From Pseudomonas cichorii (GTDB taxonomy: Bacteria > Pseudomonadota > Gammaproteobacteria > Pseudomonadales > Pseudomonadaceae), in contig NZ_CP074349.1 in the NCBI RefSeq assembly GCF_018343775.1, positions 1,354,001 to 1,418,000 on the forward strand: DNA of 64,000 bases, written 5' to 3'. Below, one piece after another: positions 9,435 to 18,400 of this stretch. Below the pieces are notes generated by a model. It saw only the letters and a program-made list of their open reading frames with translations. It was not told the DNA's origin and did no database searches. A program made the translations under genes and the position numbers. The number at the start of each line of letters is the position of its first letter. The first letter of the stretch is position 1.

Positions 9435-10298
9435 GTGCCCAGCCTGCCTTACTACCTGGGATGTCCGTCATGGAGCGAAAGCGCATGGCGTGAGTCGTTT
9501 TACCCCGAAGATGCCCGTCCCACCGACTTTCTGCGTCTCTACGCCCAGGTCTTCAATGTCGTTGAAGGCAATACCACGTTCTATGCACGTCCCGCACCCG
9601 CCACTGTCCAGCGCTGGGCTGAAGTCCTGCCACAGGATTTTCGTTTCACGGCCAAGTTTCCCCGGGACATCAGCCATGACGGCGACCTGCGCCTGCAACT
9701 GGATGCCGCTGAAGCCTTTGTAAAACTGCTGGCCCCTCTTGGCGAGCGTGTTTCACCGTTCTGGCTGCAACTGCCAGCCAGTTTCTCGCCTCATCGTCTG
9801 GCGGAGCTGGCGGGTTTTCTCGATGAGCTCAAGGTGCCTCTGGCGGTTGAGGTGCGGCACATGGCCTTTTTCGAGAAGGGCGACGAAGAGCGCATGCTCA
9901 ACCGAATGCTGCTGGACCGAGGCGTGGAGCGGATCTGCCTGGATTCCCGGGCACTGTTCAGTTGTGTCTCCACGGATCCGGCAGTGCTGCATGCCCAGTC
10001 CAAGAAGCCCAAGGTGCCCACGCGCCCGGCGGCCTTGACCCATTCGCCGCAGGTTCGCTTCATTGGCCGCCCGGTGCTGGAGGACAATGACCCGTTCCTG
10101 ACTCAATGGGTCGAGAAGGTCGCCGTCTGGATCGAGGAAGGGCGCACTCCCTACGTGTTTCTGCACACCCCGGACAACCTTAAGGCGCCTGACCTGGCTC
10201 AGCGTTTTCATGGCTTCCTGATGGCGCGCCTGCCGGGGCTGCCGCCATTGCCCGAGCTGGATCGTGGCCCGCAAGTGGAGCAACTGGGCTTGCTCTGA
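9435..10298 (+). CDS. DUF72 (YecE-like) protein
   Basis: A 287-aa protein with the DUF72 pattern: YLGCPSWSE at the start, FNVVEGNTTFYARP (about 45-58), FTAKFPRDISHD (about 73-84), an AVEVRH segment and a C-terminal YVFLHTPDN. The family adopts a TIM-barrel-like fold; its biochemical role is not established. The start is taken as GTG 9435, 2 nt after the preceding stop; a TTG at 9393 would add 14 residues that do not fit the family. The ribosome site is weak, consistent with translational coupling to the gene upstream. Confidence 0.88.
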   Translation: MPSLPYYLGCPSWSESAWRESFYPEDARPTDFLRLYAQVFNVVEGNTTFYARPAPATVQRWAEVLPQDFRFTAKFPRDISHDGDLRLQLDAAEAFVKLLAPLGERVSPFWLQLPASFSPHRLAELAGFLDELKVPLAVEVRHMAFFEKGDEERMLNRMLLDRGVERICLDSRALFSCVSTDPAVLHAQSKKPKVPTRPAALTHSPQVRFIGRPVLEDNDPFLTQWVEKVAVWIEEGRTPYVFLHTPDNLKAPDLAQRFHGFLMARLPGLPPLPELDRGPQVEQLGLL

Positions 10299-10353
10299 GG
10301 TCGATAGTTGTGGGTTCAATAGGCCCCCACCTCACGATGACCTGGAAAAGCTC

Positions 10354-11187
10354 ATGGACTCTCGACAACTGCACCGGGCACACACCTTCAAGGCCTTGCA
10401 TGAGCGCGACAGCGCCTTTGTAATTCCCAACCCATGGGATGCAGGTTCGGCAAAGTTGCTGGCCTCGCTGGGCTTCGAGGCTTTGGCGACCACCAGTGCC
10501 GGTTTTGCCTTCAGCCTTGGGCGAGCCGATGCCGAAGGTGCAATCAGTCGCGATGAAACCCTGGAAAATGTCGCTGACATCGTCGCTGCAACGGACCTGC
10601 CCGTGGCGGCTGATCTGGAAAACTGCTTCGCCGACAGTCCCGAAGATTGTGCCGAAACCTTGTTGAAGGCTGCCGCGACCGGGATTGTCGGTGGCTCCAT
10701 CGAGGATGCCAGTGGCGATGCGGGACAACCCATCTACGATTTCGAGCTGTCTGTCGAGCGGGTGAGGGCGGCGGCTGCGGCGGTGAAGGGGCTGCCATTT
10801 CCGTTCCTGCTGACGGCGCGTGCCGAGAACCTGCTGCACGGCCGACTGGATTTTGCCGACACCCTGCGTCGCCTTGAAGCCTACGCCGAAGCCGGTGCTG
10901 ACGTACTGTATGCGCCGGGGTTGCGGACCCGTGAGGAAGTCATCGCCGTGGTTCGTGCTGTCGCACCCCGGCCAGTGAATGTGCTGATGGGGCTTGGCGG
11001 CGTAACCTTGTCGGTCGCTGAGCTGAGCGAGTGTGGCGTCAAGCGCATCAGCGTGGGTTCTTCCATGGCGCGAGCGGCCTGGGGCGCGCTTTATCGGGCG
11101 GCCGAAGAGGTTCGCACCCAAGGCACCTTCAGCTACGCCGATCAGGCATTGCCGTTCCATCGGCTCAATACTCTGTTCAAAAGCTGA
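10354..11187 (+). CDS. Isocitrate lyase / PEP mutase family enzyme
   Basis: A 277-aa TIM-barrel enzyme of the ICL/PEPM superfamily. Visible family features are FVIPNPWDAGSAK (about 21-33), ATTSAGFAFSLG (about 43-54), the metal-binding stretch AADLENCF (about 82-89), GGSIEDASG (about 108-116) and KRISVGSSMAR near the end. The KKCGH signature of true isocitrate and methylisocitrate lyases is absent, so the enzyme probably acts on another 2-oxo or 2-hydroxy acid; the substrate cannot be read from sequence. The start is ATG 10354. The extensin-like gene begins 2 nt after its stop, so both belong to one transcription unit. Confidence 0.85.
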   Translation: MDSRQLHRAHTFKALHERDSAFVIPNPWDAGSAKLLASLGFEALATTSAGFAFSLGRADAEGAISRDETLENVADIVAATDLPVAADLENCFADSPEDCAETLLKAAATGIVGGSIEDASGDAGQPIYDFELSVERVRAAAAAVKGLPFPFLLTARAENLLHGRLDFADTLRRLEAYAEAGADVLYAPGLRTREEVIAVVRAVAPRPVNVLMGLGGVTLSVAELSECGVKRISVGSSMARAAWGALYRAAEEVRTQGTFSYADQALPFHRLNTLFKS

Positions 11188-11189
11188 GG

Positions 11190-11879
11190 ATGCGGATTTT
11201 TCTGCTGGTCCTGTTGCTGTGTGCGGCAGCTGTGATGGCGGTCTGGCGAGGCTGGGTCGATGTTCCGCCGCAGTGGAACCCATGGGCGCCTCTGGATGTT
11301 CAAGTTGAGCCCAACCTGCTGACGCCCTTCAAGCTGGCGCGGTTGAAGGATGATCCGGCGCTGTGCGATCTGGCGCTGGGCTCATCGAGCCTGCGTTACA
11401 GCCGTCAGGCCGACAGCGACCCGTCTGCCCGATGTCCCTTGCAGAACACCTTGCGCATACAGGGCGGCGACATTGCCTTGAGCAGCAGCTTCCTGGCCAG
11501 TTGCCCGCTGGCCGTTGCCTACGCCCTGTTCGACATCCACACCTTGCAGCCTACGGCCCAGACGGTTTTTGGCCAGCGCGTCGCACGGATCGATCACCTG
11601 GGCAGTTTCGCCTGTCGCAATATCTATAACCGCGCCAATAGCCGCCTCAGCCAGCACGCCACCGCCAATGCTCTGGACATCGCCAGTTTTCGTCTGGCTG
11701 ACGGGCAGAGAATCAATCTGCTCAAGGACTGGAGCGACGAAGGCGACAAGGGGCGTTTTCTGAGGCTGGTGCGCGACGGCGCCTGCAAGAATTTCAGCAC
11801 GGTGCTGGGGCCGGAATACAACGCGGCGCATCGCGATCATTTTCATCTGGATATGGGGTTGTGGCAGGTGTGTCGTTAG
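11190..11879 (+). CDS. Extensin-like family protein (M15-like peptidase fold)
   Basis: A 229-aa protein with an N-terminal hydrophobic anchor or signal (residues 1-18) and a C-terminal Extensin_C-type domain. It has the metal-ligand pattern of M15-like peptidases: SQHATANALD (H156, D163) and HRDHFHLD (H214, D216, H217, H219). After the signal there are cysteines at 59, 82, 105, 142, 199 and 228, enough for three disulfides, which fits an exported protein. Periplasmic peptidoglycan hydrolysis is a reasonable inference but is not shown. The TAG stop at 11877-11879 is formed by the end of an inserted MITE-like element. Confidence 0.85.
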   Translation: MRIFLLVLLLCAAAVMAVWRGWVDVPPQWNPWAPLDVQVEPNLLTPFKLARLKDDPALCDLALGSSSLRYSRQADSDPSARCPLQNTLRIQGGDIALSSSFLASCPLAVAYALFDIHTLQPTAQTVFGQRVARIDHLGSFACRNIYNRANSRLSQHATANALDIASFRLADGQRINLLKDWSDEGDKGRFLRLVRDGACKNFSTVLGPEYNAAHRDHFHLDMGLWQVCR

Positions 11880-11963
11880 GCTCTATATGAAATGTATCTG
11901 CGCTCGGTGATGCTGCGTTAAAACAGGCTCACCTTCGCTCGAAAGCATTTCAAACAGAGCCTA
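11877..11963. mobile_element. 87-bp MITE-like element with terminal inverted repeats and TA flanks
   Basis: The two ends, TAGGCTCTATATGAAATG (11877-11894) and CATTTCAAACAGAGCCTA (11946-11963), are inverted copies at 16 of 18 positions. Both begin with TA, as expected if a TA target was duplicated (IS630/mariner style). The inside is only about 50 bases and codes for nothing. The left end supplies the TAG stop of the extensin-like gene and the right end the TAG stop of the convergent gene. It may also act as a bidirectional hairpin terminator. No transposase is in the window. Confidence 0.65.
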
Positions 11964-12584
11964 GGCAGCCATGCGCAGGTTTTGCAGGATCAGCGGACGA
12001 GCCCAGCCATTTTCATAGTCGAACTGGCGCTGTTGAGCCTGGATGGTTTCTTCGTCAAGTGGCAGAGCAGGCTTGTCGGCCAGTTCCCACTCGAGTTCGG
12101 CAATCGGCAGGTGCAGAGGACGCGGTTGTGGACCTGGCCCTGGGTTGCCGTTGTAGTTGTAAGGGTTGACCACGGTCGGACGGACCCAGTTGCTGTCGAA
12201 TTCCAGGTGGCGTTGCTGTTCGATGATTTCGCTGATGCTGAACGGCTCGGCAGCCGGTGGCAGCAGGTCGAGTTCAAATTCGGCAATCGGCAGGAACAGC
12301 GGTTCTGGTGGCTTGACCTGAGTGTCGGTGACCGGGCAGGCGCGCTGCTCGACGATCTTGCTCAGGGTGCGTGCGCCAGTGACCGGTTCGCCGGTTTCAA
12401 CATCGACTTCGATCTTGATTGGCGCTTGCTCAGGCTTGCTGCCATCACCGATCTGTTCTGCCATCGCGCGTGCAAATGCATCCGACCACAACTGCGTCAC
12501 ACCGGTCAGGGTGCGGCTGTTGCTGAGGCTGTAGTCGCCTGCGTGCGACAAGTAGCCGATGGATGATTGAACAATCTCTGACAT
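11961..12584 (-). CDS. Conserved hypothetical protein with internal duplication
   Basis: A 207-aa protein of unknown function, with no signal peptide or membrane segment. The C-terminal half contains two copies of a roughly 55-residue unit that begin at about 94 ([12 protein letters not shown]) and 156 ([12 protein letters not shown]) and end in SNWVRP and NGWARP; shared positions include LPIAE, a Q-Q pair and W-x-RP. The N-terminal part ([26 protein letters not shown] begins the gene in two parts) is different. The start at ATG 12584 is preferred over an ATG at 12614, although neither has a strong ribosome site. It is divergent from rsmJ. The MITE-like element forms its stop codon. Confidence 0.75.
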   Translation of the reverse strand: MSEIVQSSIGYLSHAGDYSLSNSRTLTGVTQLWSDAFARAMAEQIGDGSKPEQAPIKIEVDVETGEPVTGARTLSKIVEQRACPVTDTQVKPPEPLFLPIAEFELDLLPPAAEPFSISEIIEQQRHLEFDSNWVRPTVVNPYNYNGNPGPGPQPRPLHLPIAELEWELADKPALPLDEETIQAQQRQFDYENGWARPLILQNLRMAA

Positions 12585-12680
12585 GGCGATCAGTTCTGGC
12601 CTTGGGTCTGGCAAAATGCCCGATACTTGGTTATCGGCAGATTTTGCCGATCATTAACATTTTTTGAGTGTGTGCAGCGA

Positions 12681-13463
12681 ATGAGTGAGCAGCAAGCGGG
12701 CAGCCGTATACGGGTCGAAGCCCTGACGGTGAGCGGACAGGATCAGGCATCGCAGTGGGCGCAGCGTCTGAACCTGCCTTTGCAGGATGAGCAGGCCGAC
12801 TTTGCCCTGCAAGTGAGCGACGATGGCCTGCAATTGCAGCAACTGGGCGATGATGTTCCAGGCCCTGTGCGAGTGGACTTTGTCGAGGGCGCTGTGGCCC
12901 ATCGCCGTCTGTTCGGCGGTGGCAGCGGGCAGATGATTGCCAAGGCCGTCGGTATTCAACCGGGTGTGCGGCCAAGGGTGCTTGATGCCACGGCAGGCTT
13001 GGGCAAGGATGCGTTCGTGCTGGCCAGCCTGGGCTGTGAAATGAGCCTGATCGAGCGTCAGCCGATCATTGCTGCCCTGCTGGAAGATGGTTTGCTGCGC
13101 GGTCGTCATGATGCCGATGTGGGTGGCATTATCGCGCAGATGCGTCTGCTGACCGGCAACTCCATCGAGCTGATCCGTGCCTGGGAAGGCGAGCCTCCGC
13201 AGGTGATCTACCTCGACCCCATGTTCCCCCATCGCGAAAAGACCGCGCTGGTGAAAAAGGAAATGCGCCTGTTCCGTCCCCTGGTGGGCGATGACATGGA
13301 CGCACCGGCCTTGCTGGAGGCCGCCCTGGCTCTGGCGACCCACCGCGTAGTGGTCAAGCGTCCGCGCAAGGCTCCCTGCATCGCAGGCCCGAAACCGGGG
13401 TATGCGCTGGATGGCAAATCCAGCCGTTATGACATCTACCCGAAGAAAGCGCTCAAGAGCTGA
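12681..13463 (+). CDS. rsmJ: 16S rRNA (guanine1516-N2)-methyltransferase RsmJ
   Basis: A 260-aa SAM-dependent methyltransferase that makes m2G1516 in 16S rRNA. It shows the SAM-binding motif [19 protein letters not shown], split around about residue 110 ([12 protein letters not shown]), the ribose-binding acidic IERQ, and the catalytic motif YLDPMFPHR (about 177-185), an N6/N2-type methyltransferase motif. The C terminus ends in RYDIYPKK, usual for the family. The start ATG 12681 gives the normal family length; an earlier in-frame start at 12627 would add 18 unrelated residues. It is divergent from the duplicated-domain gene and is followed by a REP pair. Confidence 0.95.
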   Translation: MSEQQAGSRIRVEALTVSGQDQASQWAQRLNLPLQDEQADFALQVSDDGLQLQQLGDDVPGPVRVDFVEGAVAHRRLFGGGSGQMIAKAVGIQPGVRPRVLDATAGLGKDAFVLASLGCEMSLIERQPIIAALLEDGLLRGRHDADVGGIIAQMRLLTGNSIELIRAWEGEPPQVIYLDPMFPHREKTALVKKEMRLFRPLVGDDMDAPALLEAALALATHRVVVKRPRKAPCIAGPKPGYALDGKSSRYDIYPKKALKS

Positions 13464-13476
13464 ATTCCCGCGTGTC

Positions 13477-13548
13477 TAGGAGCGAATTCATTCGCGAGAG
13501 GCAGTAAATCCAGCGCAACGTGACCTTCGCGACTGAAGTCGCTCCTTC
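13477..13548. repeat. REP pair (REPIN) between rsmJ and the TetR gene
   Basis: TAGGAGCGAATTCATTCGCG (from 13477) faces an inverted, diverged copy at 13526-13546 (TTCGCGACTGAAGTCGCTCCT). It sits between two convergent genes, so the hairpin may serve as a transcript end for both. Confidence 0.8.
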
Positions 13549-13571
13549 AAAGTCTGTACAGTTTTGCAGTG

Positions 13572-14204
13572 CTAAACCCCATAAGCCCGCATAAACAATG
13601 CCACCACTTCCCGGACATGCTGCTCGGCCTTTTCTGCGTCGGGCATCCCTGCGCAGCCCACCAGAAGACGGAAGTGGAAGAGTCCTTTGACCATGGTCAG
13701 GAAGTGCTCGGCGGCGGTTTTCGGGGATTCGATACGCAGCTCGCCTGCCTTGTCGATCTGGATCAGCAGGCGTTCCATCTCGTTGAGAATGCGTTGCGGG
13801 CCGGCCTCGAAAAAGATCATCGACAGTTTCGGGTCCTGGGTGCCCAGGTTGACCATCAACCGGTTCAGCTCCAGGGATTCGGGGCTGTTGATCAGCGTGT
13901 GGAAGGCGCGAGCGACATTCAACAGCACTGTCTCAACCGGCAGATCACTGCCCAGATGCACGAACAGGGCAGGCATCTGCTCTTCGCAACGGGCGACTAC
14001 CGCGGCAGAGAACAGCGTTTCCTTGTCGGTGAAGTGGCTGTAGACCGTGAGTTTGGAGACGCCTGCTTCGGCGGCGATGCTGTCCATGCTGGTGTTGCCA
14101 TAACCGTGACGCACGAAAAGGTCTTTCGCGGCTTCGAGAATGGCTTTGCGCTTTTCCGGATCCTTTGGGCGACCCGGACCTGAGGTCAACGAAGTGTTTG
14201 GCAT
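13572..14204 (-). CDS. mexL: TetR-family repressor of the adjacent RND efflux operon (MexL-like)
   Basis: A 210-aa TetR regulator. The N-terminal helix-turn-helix spans about 20-65, with MDSIAAEAGVSKLTVYSHF, beginning near residue 40, as the DNA-contacting part; the rest is a ligand and dimer domain. The start is ATG 14204; a longer frame upstream encodes a hydrophobic stretch that overlaps the divergent promoter and is rejected. It is divergent from a two-gene MFP-RND operon and lies next to rsmJ, the same order as P. aeruginosa mexL-mexJK, where MexL (212 aa) represses mexJK and itself. The symbol rests on this synteny and length. Confidence 0.8.
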   Translation of the reverse strand: MPNTSLTSGPGRPKDPEKRKAILEAAKDLFVRHGYGNTSMDSIAAEAGVSKLTVYSHFTDKETLFSAAVVARCEEQMPALFVHLGSDLPVETVLLNVARAFHTLINSPESLELNRLMVNLGTQDPKLSMIFFEAGPQRILNEMERLLIQIDKAGELRIESPKTAAEHFLTMVKGLFHFRLLVGCAGMPDAEKAEQHVREVVALFMRAYGV

Positions 14205-14295
14205 ATGTTGAAATAATGAACTGGAGAGTTTGAAAAAATTTAATATACTCGCCAGTACAATTATTCCAAGCCCTATTCGTGCAAAGGTCCACATC
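14205..14295. promoter_or_regulatory. Divergent promoter/operator region of the efflux locus
   Basis: An AT-rich stretch of 91 bases between the two divergent starts. It contains TACT-CGCC-AGTA (14246-14257), a small dyad that extends to AATATACT and AGTACAATT (14242-14262). This is a plausible TetR operator, and TATACT within it could be a -10 box, so repressor binding would block RNA polymerase. The assignment is an inference from position and symmetry. Confidence 0.45.
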
Positions 14296-15396
14296 ATGTT
14301 CCGCGATGCTTTGTCTCTCGTCGTGCCGGTTTGTCTGCTGTCATTGCTCACAGCCTGCAGTCAGGAAGTGGCTGCGCCTGTAGTGGTGCGCCCGGCCATG
14401 GTGGCCCAGCCACTGCTTTCCTCCCAATCGGTGGACAGTTATCCCGGCGAAGTGCGGGCTCGTTTTGAACCTGAGCTGGCATTCCGCATCGGCGGCAAGG
14501 TCAGCAAGCGTCTGGTGGAAGTGGGGCAAAGGGTTAAGGCCGATCAGCCGCTGGCTGAGCTGGATGCCGAGGACGTGCGCCTGCAACTGGAAGCGACCCG
14601 CGCCCAGGTCGCTGCCGCAGAAGCCAACCTGAATCTGGTGCGCTCCGAGCGTGATCGCTACAAGACCCTGCTGGATCGCCAGATGGTCAGCCGCTCGCAA
14701 TATGACAACGCGGAAAACCTCTATCGCTCCGGCGAAGCCCGGCTCAAGCAGATCAAGGCCGAGTTGACCGTCGCCGACAACCAGACCCGCTACACCGTTT
14801 TGCGTGCTTCCCAGGATGGCGTCATCGCCGGGCGTTCGGTGGAAGTCGGGCAAGTGGTTGCGGCCGGCCAGACGGTTTTTACCCTGGCGGCAGATGGCGA
14901 GCGTGAAGTGTTGATCAGCCTGCCGGAACAGAATTTTGCCCGCTTCAAGGTGGGTCAGCCGGTGTCCGTCGAGCTGTGGACCGTGCGCGATCAGCGTTTT
15001 GCCGGTCGTATCCGTGAGCTGTCACCGGCTGCCGATCCGCGTTCTCGTACCTTCGCTGCGCGCATTGCCTTTGCCACCGGGCAGGTTCCGGTCGAACTGG
15101 GGCAGAGCGCCCGGGTGTTTATCGCGGCAGAGCATGCGGTTCCGCTGTCCGTCCCACTCTCGGCGGTCAGCTCGGAAAATGGCGCCAGCTACGTCTGGCG
15201 GGTCAGCCCTGACGGCATTCTCAAGCGTGCTCCCGTGCAGCTTGGGGCATACGGGCAGGAATCGGTGCCGGTACTCGAAGGCCTGAAAGAAACCGACTGG
15301 ATCGTCGCCGCTGGCGTGCATGTGTTGCGCGAAGGCGAACGGATCCGCCCGGTGGACCGCAGCAATCGTGCGGTAAAAATGGCGGCCGGGGAGTAG
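14296..15396 (+). CDS. mexJ: RND efflux periplasmic adaptor lipoprotein (MexJ-like)
   Basis: A 366-aa membrane-fusion protein. The start ATG 14296 has AAAGG 8-9 nt upstream and opens a lipoprotein signal ending in LTAC (Cys21). It has the HlyD/AcrA layout: barrel-sandwich halves (ELAFRIGGKVSKRLVEVGQ at about 54-72, and VIAGRSVEVGQVV), a coiled-coil hairpin between them (about 95-160, Glu/Arg/Ala-rich), and a beta-barrel and membrane-proximal domain to the end. It bridges the inner-membrane pump and an outer-membrane channel. No channel gene is in the operon, as in P. aeruginosa mexJK, which borrows OprM or OpmH. Only 6 nt separate it from the pump gene. Confidence 0.88.
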   Translation: MFRDALSLVVPVCLLSLLTACSQEVAAPVVVRPAMVAQPLLSSQSVDSYPGEVRARFEPELAFRIGGKVSKRLVEVGQRVKADQPLAELDAEDVRLQLEATRAQVAAAEANLNLVRSERDRYKTLLDRQMVSRSQYDNAENLYRSGEARLKQIKAELTVADNQTRYTVLRASQDGVIAGRSVEVGQVVAAGQTVFTLAADGEREVLISLPEQNFARFKVGQPVSVELWTVRDQRFAGRIRELSPAADPRSRTFAARIAFATGQVPVELGQSARVFIAAEHAVPLSVPLSAVSSENGASYVWRVSPDGILKRAPVQLGAYGQESVPVLEGLKETDWIVAAGVHVLREGERIRPVDRSNRAVKMAAGE

Positions 15397-15402
15397 ACGC
15401 AG

Positions 15403-18400
15403 ATGCATTTCAATCTTTCCGAATGGGCGCTGCGTCATCGCCAGGTCGTCCTGTACCTGATGATCGTGCTGGCGGTTGTTGGAGCGCTTTCCTACACCAA
15501 GCTTGGGCAAAGCGAAGATCCTCCTTTCACCTTCAAGGCCATGGTCATCCGTACCTTGTGGCCGGGCGCCAGTGCCGAGGAAGTGGCGCGGCAGGTGACT
15601 GATAAAATCGAAAAGAAACTGATGGAAACCGGTGAGTACGAGCGGATTTCCTCGTTCTCGCGTCCCGGTGAGTCGACCGTGACGTTCATTGCCCGCGACT
15701 CGATCTTTTCGGCGGCGGTGCCCGAGCTCTGGTATCAGTTGCGCAAGAAGATCGGCGATATCCGCCAGACCTTGCCACAAGGCGTGCAGGGGCCGTTTTT
15801 CAACGATGAGTTCGGCACCACGTTCGGCAATATCTATGCACTGAGCGGCGAAGGGTTTGATTACGCCGTGCTCAAGGACTATGCCGAGCGCATTCAGATA
15901 CGTTTGCAGCGGGTCAAGGATGTCGGCAAGGTCGAACTGATCGGCCTGCAGGACGAGAAGGTCTGGATCGAACTGTCGAACGTCAAGCTGGCCACCCTCG
16001 GCTTGCCCATGGAGGCCGTGCAGCAGGCCCTTGAGGCGCAGAACGCGGTGTCGTCTGCCAGTTTCTTTGAAACCCCGGCCGAGCGTATCCAGTTGCGGGT
16101 CAGCGGGCGCTTTCAGTCGGTGGACGAAATTCGCAACTTCCCGATCCGGGTCGGTGATCGCACATTGCGCATCAGCGATCTGGCCGACGTGCATCGCGGC
16201 TTCAACGATCCACCGGCACCGCGCATGCGCTTCATGGATGAGGATGCCATCGGTCTGGCGGTGGCCATGAAGGACGGTGGCGACATTCTGGTGCTGGGCC
16301 GTGCCCTGGAAGGCGAGTTTGCCCGCCTGCAGAACAACCTGCCCGCCGGCATGCAACTGCGCAAGGTTTCCGATCAGCCAGCAGCGGTGAAAACCGGTGT
16401 GGGCGAGTTCGTTCAGGTACTGGCCGAGGCGCTGATCATTGTCTTGCTGGTGAGTTTTTTCTCTCTGGGGATGCGTACCGGCATGGTGGTTGCCCTGGCG
16501 ATTCCGCTGGTCCTGGCCATGACCTTCGCCACCATGTATTACCTGGGGATCGGCCTGCACAAGATTTCCCTTGGCGCTCTGGTGCTGGCGTTGGGCTTGT
16601 TGGTGGATGACGCGATCATTGCAGTGGAAATGATGGCGATAAAAATGGAGCAGGGCTACGACCGGCTCAAGGCGGCCAGCTTCGCCTGGACCAGCACGGC
16701 CTTCCCGATGCTGACCGGCACCTTGATTACCGCAGCCGGGTTTCTGCCGATTGCCACTGCGCTGTCGAGTACCGGCGAATACACCCGCTCGATCTTTCAG
16801 GTCGTGACCATTGCGCTGATCGCTTCCTGGATTGTGGCGGTGATGTTTGTGCCTTATCTGGGCGACCGCCTGTTGCCGGATCTGGCGAAGATTCATGCGG
16901 CCAAACATGGCTCTGACGCTCCCGATCCTTACGCGACCCCCATGTACAAGCGTGTGCGTGCGCTGGTGGGCTGGTGCGTAGAGCGGCGCAAGACCGTGAT
17001 TGTCGCCACCGTCGCGCTTTTTGTGTTGTCGGTGGTGATGTTCCGTTTCGTTCCGCAGCAGTTCTTCCCGGCATCGGGACGACTGGAACTGATGGTCGAT
17101 CTGAAGCTGGCGGAAGGCGCGTCCCTGCAAAACACCACCGAGCAGGTCACCCGGCTGGAGCAGATGCTCAAGGATCATCCGGGTATCGATAACCACGTGG
17201 CTTATGTGGGCACCGGTTCGCCGCGTTTCTATCTACCGCTGGATCAGCAACTGCCCGCGCCAAGCTTTGCCCAGATCGTGGTACTGACCAAGACCATCGA
17301 AGATCGTGAAGCCCTGCGCAGTTGGCTGATCACCAGTCTCAACGAGCAATTCCCTACTTTGCGTTCACGGGTGACACGCCTGGAAAACGGCCCGCCCGTG
17401 GGGTATCCGGTGCAGTTCCGGGTGACGGGCGAGCATATCGAAGTGGTTCGGGAGCTGGCTCGTCAGGTCCGGGAGAAAGTGAGGGAGAACCCGCACGTCT
17501 CCAATGTCCATCTGGACTGGGAAGAGCCCAGCAAGGTCGTGCATTTGAATATCGATCAGGACCGGGCGCGGGCGCTGGGCGTCACCACGGCGGATCTTTC
17601 GGCCTTCCTGCGAAACTCCCTTACCGGTTCCAGCGTGAGCCAGTTCCGTGAGGACGATGAACTGATCGAAATCCTGCTGCGCGGCACCCGCAACGAACGT
17701 GAGCAACTGGGTAATCTGTCGAGTCTGGCGGTGCCCACGCAAAGTGGAGCCAGCATTGCGCTGTCGCAGGTTGCGACCCTGGAGTATGGTTTTGAAGAGG
17801 GTGTCATCTGGCATCGCAATCGTCTGCCCAGCGTGACGGTGCGTGCCGATATCTACGGCAAGGAACAGCCGGCGACACTGGTCCAGCAGATCCTGCCGAC
17901 CCTTGAGCCGGTACGTGCTGAACTGCCGGATGGCTATCTGCTGGAAGTGGGCGGTACGGTGGAGGATTCGGCTCGCGGGCAGAACTCGGTGAATGCCGGT
18001 GTGCCGTTGTTCATCGTGGTCGTGCTGACCTTGCTGATGATCCAGTTGCGCAGTTTTTCACGCATGTTCATGGTGTTCGTGACTGCGCCGTTGGGTTTGA
18101 TCGGCGTGACGCTGTTCCTGCTGATCTTCAACCAGCCGTTCGGCTTCGTTGCCATGCTGGGGACCATCGCCCTGTCCGGGATGATCATGCGCAATTCGGT
18201 GATTCTGGTGGACCAGATCGAGCAGGATATCGCCAGCGGCCAGGATCAATGGCACGCCATCATCGAAGCCACGGTGCGCCGTTTCCGCCCGATCGTGCTG
18301 ACGGCACTGGCTGCCGTCCTGGCCATGATTCCGCTGTCGCGCAGCCTGTTCTTCGGCCCGATGGCAGTGGCGATCATGGGCGGACTGATTGTCGCCACGG

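Noticed and set aside
14205..14351. Longer N terminus for the TetR regulator with a hydrophobic stretch
   Set aside because: It overlaps the divergent promoter and the start of the efflux adaptor; TetR proteins have no such segment.
15022..17196. A 724-aa open frame opposite the efflux genes
   Set aside because: Same reason: antisense shadow, His/Gln/Arg-rich composition typical of reversed GC-rich coding DNA.
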